Assembly: GCF_001514235.1 (NCBI RefSeq)
Contig: NZ_KQ948930.1
Location: 475,978 to 539,977 of the forward strand
Direction: 5' to 3'
Length of the DNA: 64,000 nt
From: Streptomyces caeruleatus
GTDB lineage: Bacteria > Actinomycetota > Actinomycetes > Streptomycetales > Streptomycetaceae
A program made the position numbers and the translations under genes. Every line of letters begins with the position of its first letter. The stretch's first letter is position 1. Of the stretch, positions 59,447 through 64,000 are shown piece by piece. A model generated the notes under the pieces. The model was not told the origin of the DNA and made no database searches. It saw only the letters and a program-made list of their open reading frames with translations.

Positions 59447-60064
59447 ATGAACAAGGTCATGACCAGGACCCAGCAACGCCCCGGCACCCGCCCGCCGAGC
59501 CGCCGCGACACCCGCCGCCCCGGCGGCGCCCCGCCCCGCACACCGACCGGCGGCACATCCCGTACGGCGCCTTCCGGCGGCCGCCCACCCGGCTCACCCA
59601 GCACGCAGGGCCCCCACGCCCGCACCAGCCCCACCGACACCCGCCCGCCCACCGCTCCCACCCAGCCGCGAGCGACCGTGCCGCCCGCGAACGAAGCCCC
59701 CCTCTGCGGGCACGCCGTCCCCCAGCCCCGCCCCACCGACGTCTTCGCCGACCGCCTGGTCCTCGTCCTGAGCGGCCAACGCCCCGTCCACTCGATGCTC
59801 CGCCACACCGCCGGCCGCGCCTACGACGAACTCGCCCGGCTGGCGGAACGCGGCCCCCTGCGCACCCGAGGCGCCCGCCCCGTCGTCCGCGACATCGGCT
59901 ACTTCGAACCCCGCACGGGTGCCATCGAGGCCTTCGCCCGGATCGGCGCCGGCGACCAGCTGCGCGCCATGGCGTTCCGCCTGGAACAGGGCGGCGACCT
60001 GCGCTGGCGCTGCACGGCGGTGGAACTGGGCGGCCCGCGCAGGCCACGTACGGACGACGACTGA
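59447..60064 (+). CDS. Rv3235-family conserved protein
   Basis: A 205-aa protein. Residues 1-95 are disordered and rich in Pro/Arg/Thr. The C-terminal 110 residues (FADRLVLVLSGQRPVHSMLRHT to LRWRCTAVELG) match the family named for Mycobacterium Rv3235, which lies close to secA in many actinobacteria. The start is ATG 59447, with GGGGA upstream. The role is unknown. It converges with secA. Confidence 0.8.
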   Translation: MNKVMTRTQQRPGTRPPSRRDTRRPGGAPPRTPTGGTSRTAPSGGRPPGSPSTQGPHARTSPTDTRPPTAPTQPRATVPPANEAPLCGHAVPQPRPTDVFADRLVLVLSGQRPVHSMLRHTAGRAYDELARLAERGPLRTRGARPVVRDIGYFEPRTGAIEAFARIGAGDQLRAMAFRLEQGGDLRWRCTAVELGGPRRPRTDDD

Positions 60065-60090
60065 CCTCGGCTGACCCGCGAGCGCCGCCG

Positions 60091-60123
60091 GTCCGCCCGG
60101 GCCCGCTGAGGGCCCGGGCGGAC
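60091..60123 (+). terminator. terminator of the Rv3235-family gene
   Basis: GTCCGCCCGGGCCC and GGGCCCGGGCGGAC form a perfect 14-bp stem with a five-base loop, 26 bp after the stop codon. Confidence 0.85.
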
Positions 60124-60183
60124 CAGGGCCTTCTGGCAGGCCCCAGAGGCCCTCAGAACCCCGGCAGGGAAGCACGCAAGCCG

Positions 60184-60216
60184 AAGGGCCGGGCCCCCAG
60201 AGGAGACCCGGCCCTT
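60184..60216 (-). terminator. secA terminator
   Basis: AAGGGCCGGG and CCCGGCCCTT form a perfect stem about 33 bp beyond the secA stop on the minus strand. Confidence 0.75.
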
Positions 60217-60248
60217 CCAGCCGCTACGACGCCGCGATCACGCCGGCG

Positions 60249-63098
<2,850 letters not shown>

Positions 63099-63368
63099 GG
63101 GGGTTGGTCTCCTTGCCGGTCGGGCCTGGGACGGTCGGTTTCCATTTGACTTGACTGAGCAACGGCCATCGTATGCGAGGACCCCGCCGCGTCGGGAGCC
63201 TGCCGTGGACGCCGAACGTCAGCTGCTTCAAATCTCCGTCAAAGGGACAACGGCCGGGGGTCGCGGATGGTGCCGCGTTCCGCCAACGAATTGTGCGAAA
63301 TGCGTTCGCGCGCTCACACACCGCATAAGGGATGGCGCTTGCTACGGCACCCCGAGCAGAATCGGCCG

Positions 63369-63956
63369 ATGGAACCCGTCACGCTCTCCACCGGCCGCCT
63401 CCTCATGCGCACGGTCGGCCCGAAGGACACCCATACCGTGTACGAGGCCGCCCAGGACCCCGACATCCAGCGCTGGACGGCGATCCCCTCGCCCTATCTG
63501 TACGAACACGCCCAGAGCTTCACGGAACAGCTGGCCCCCGACGGCTGGGCCAACGGTTCGATGTTCACCTGGGGCCTCTTCCTCCCCGAAGGGGAGGAAC
63601 TGGTGGGCATGCTCGGCCTCACGATGCGTTCCATGAGCAGCGCCGAGATCGGTTTCTGGGGCACGAAAGAACACCGCGGCAACGGCTACGTCACGGAGGC
63701 CGTCCTCGCCGCCTCCCGCTGGGCCTTCGTCCACCTGTCGATCGACCGCGTGGAATGGCGCGCGGAGGTCGGCAACACCCCGTCCCGCGCCGTGGCGGTC
63801 CGCACCGGCTTCACCCTGGAGGGCACCCTCCGCTCCGCCCTGATCCACCAGGGCGTACGCCGAGACTGCTGGCTGGGCTCCCTGCTCCCCTCGGACCTGG
63901 GCCTACCGTCGACGGCACCGTATCTGCCCGCACCCACCAGCCCGTCCGGCGTTTGA
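63369..63956 (+). CDS. GNAT-family N-acetyltransferase
   Basis: A 195-aa acetyltransferase of the RimJ/RimL kind. STGRLLMRTVGPKDTHTVYE opens the domain. The acetyl-CoA-binding stretch is WGTKEHRGNGYVTEAVLAAS, and NTPSRAVAVRTGFTLEG is the late family motif. ATG 63369 is used. The last residues (SPSGV) and the stop TGA lie within the family-A repeat that begins here. Confidence 0.9.
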   Translation: MEPVTLSTGRLLMRTVGPKDTHTVYEAAQDPDIQRWTAIPSPYLYEHAQSFTEQLAPDGWANGSMFTWGLFLPEGEELVGMLGLTMRSMSSAEIGFWGTKEHRGNGYVTEAVLAASRWAFVHLSIDRVEWRAEVGNTPSRAVAVRTGFTLEGTLRSALIHQGVRRDCWLGSLLPSDLGLPSTAPYLPAPTSPSGV

Positions 63957-64000
63957 GGACGAGGCCCTTTCGGGGCCGACAGCGGGGGTCTGGGGGCCGC
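63937..64000. repeat. family-A intergenic repeat, running off the window
   Basis: CAGCCCGTCCGGCGTTTGAG, GACGAGGCCC, then GACAGCGGGGGTCTGGGGGC. It overlaps the 3' end of the GNAT gene and supplies its stop codon. Confidence 0.85.

Overview
The window is high-G+C actinobacterial chromosome, almost certainly Streptomyces. Third codon positions are strongly G/C. GTG and TTG starts are common and TTA codons are rare. Gene order also fits: smpB, a tail protease, ftsX, ftsE and prfB beside tmRNA, followed by paired Ser/Thr kinases pkaB and pkaA; later a giant NAD-glutamate dehydrogenase and secA. Several Streptomyces-type intergenic repeat families recur. No phage, CRISPR array or tRNA was seen. All assignments come from reading sequence and translations; no database was searched.

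1-11.5 kb is an accessory, decaying stretch. It holds the end of an MFS transporter and a cytochrome P450 pseudogene with two internal deletions. Next come an alpha-xylosidase (GH31) and its LacI repressor, with two palindromic operators upstream and a tandemly duplicated repressor 3' end. These are followed by a DUF899 protein, a divergent HxlR regulator/NAD(P)-binding protein pair, a DD-carboxypeptidase pseudogene, the two ends of an esterase (PHB-depolymerase-like) gene, and a DUF4232 lipoprotein.

11.6-18.2 kb is a core block for ribosome rescue and division on the minus strand: tmRNA, smpB, an S41 protease with a TTA codon, ftsX, ftsE and prfB, plus a small zinc-ribbon membrane protein and an LAxTG surface protein. 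18.6-25.5 kb is a phospho-signalling block: PkaB and PkaA, divergent from an FHA protein with an EccC-like ATPase domain. 25.8-29.4 kb encodes a sugar ABC importer (binding protein plus two permeases) without its own ATPase.

29.5-51.2 kb is a large cell-wall glycopolymer (teichoic-acid-like) region. Four proteins fuse a GT2 glycosyltransferase domain to a TagF-like glycerophosphotransferase domain. Two more GT2 enzymes, GalE and a TagGH-type exporter accompany them. Two paralogous polytopic membrane proteins lie in the region, one of them at its distal edge. An Ohr/OhrR pair, an orphan response regulator and a TetR repressor are interspersed. Two of the four TagF-like domains lack the histidine of the HGTPLK motif.

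51.3-64 kb carries housekeeping genes: NAD-glutamate dehydrogenase, a DJ-1/PfpI protein, a HAD phosphatase, two small conserved actinobacterial proteins, secA and a GNAT acetyltransferase whose stop codon lies in an intergenic repeat.
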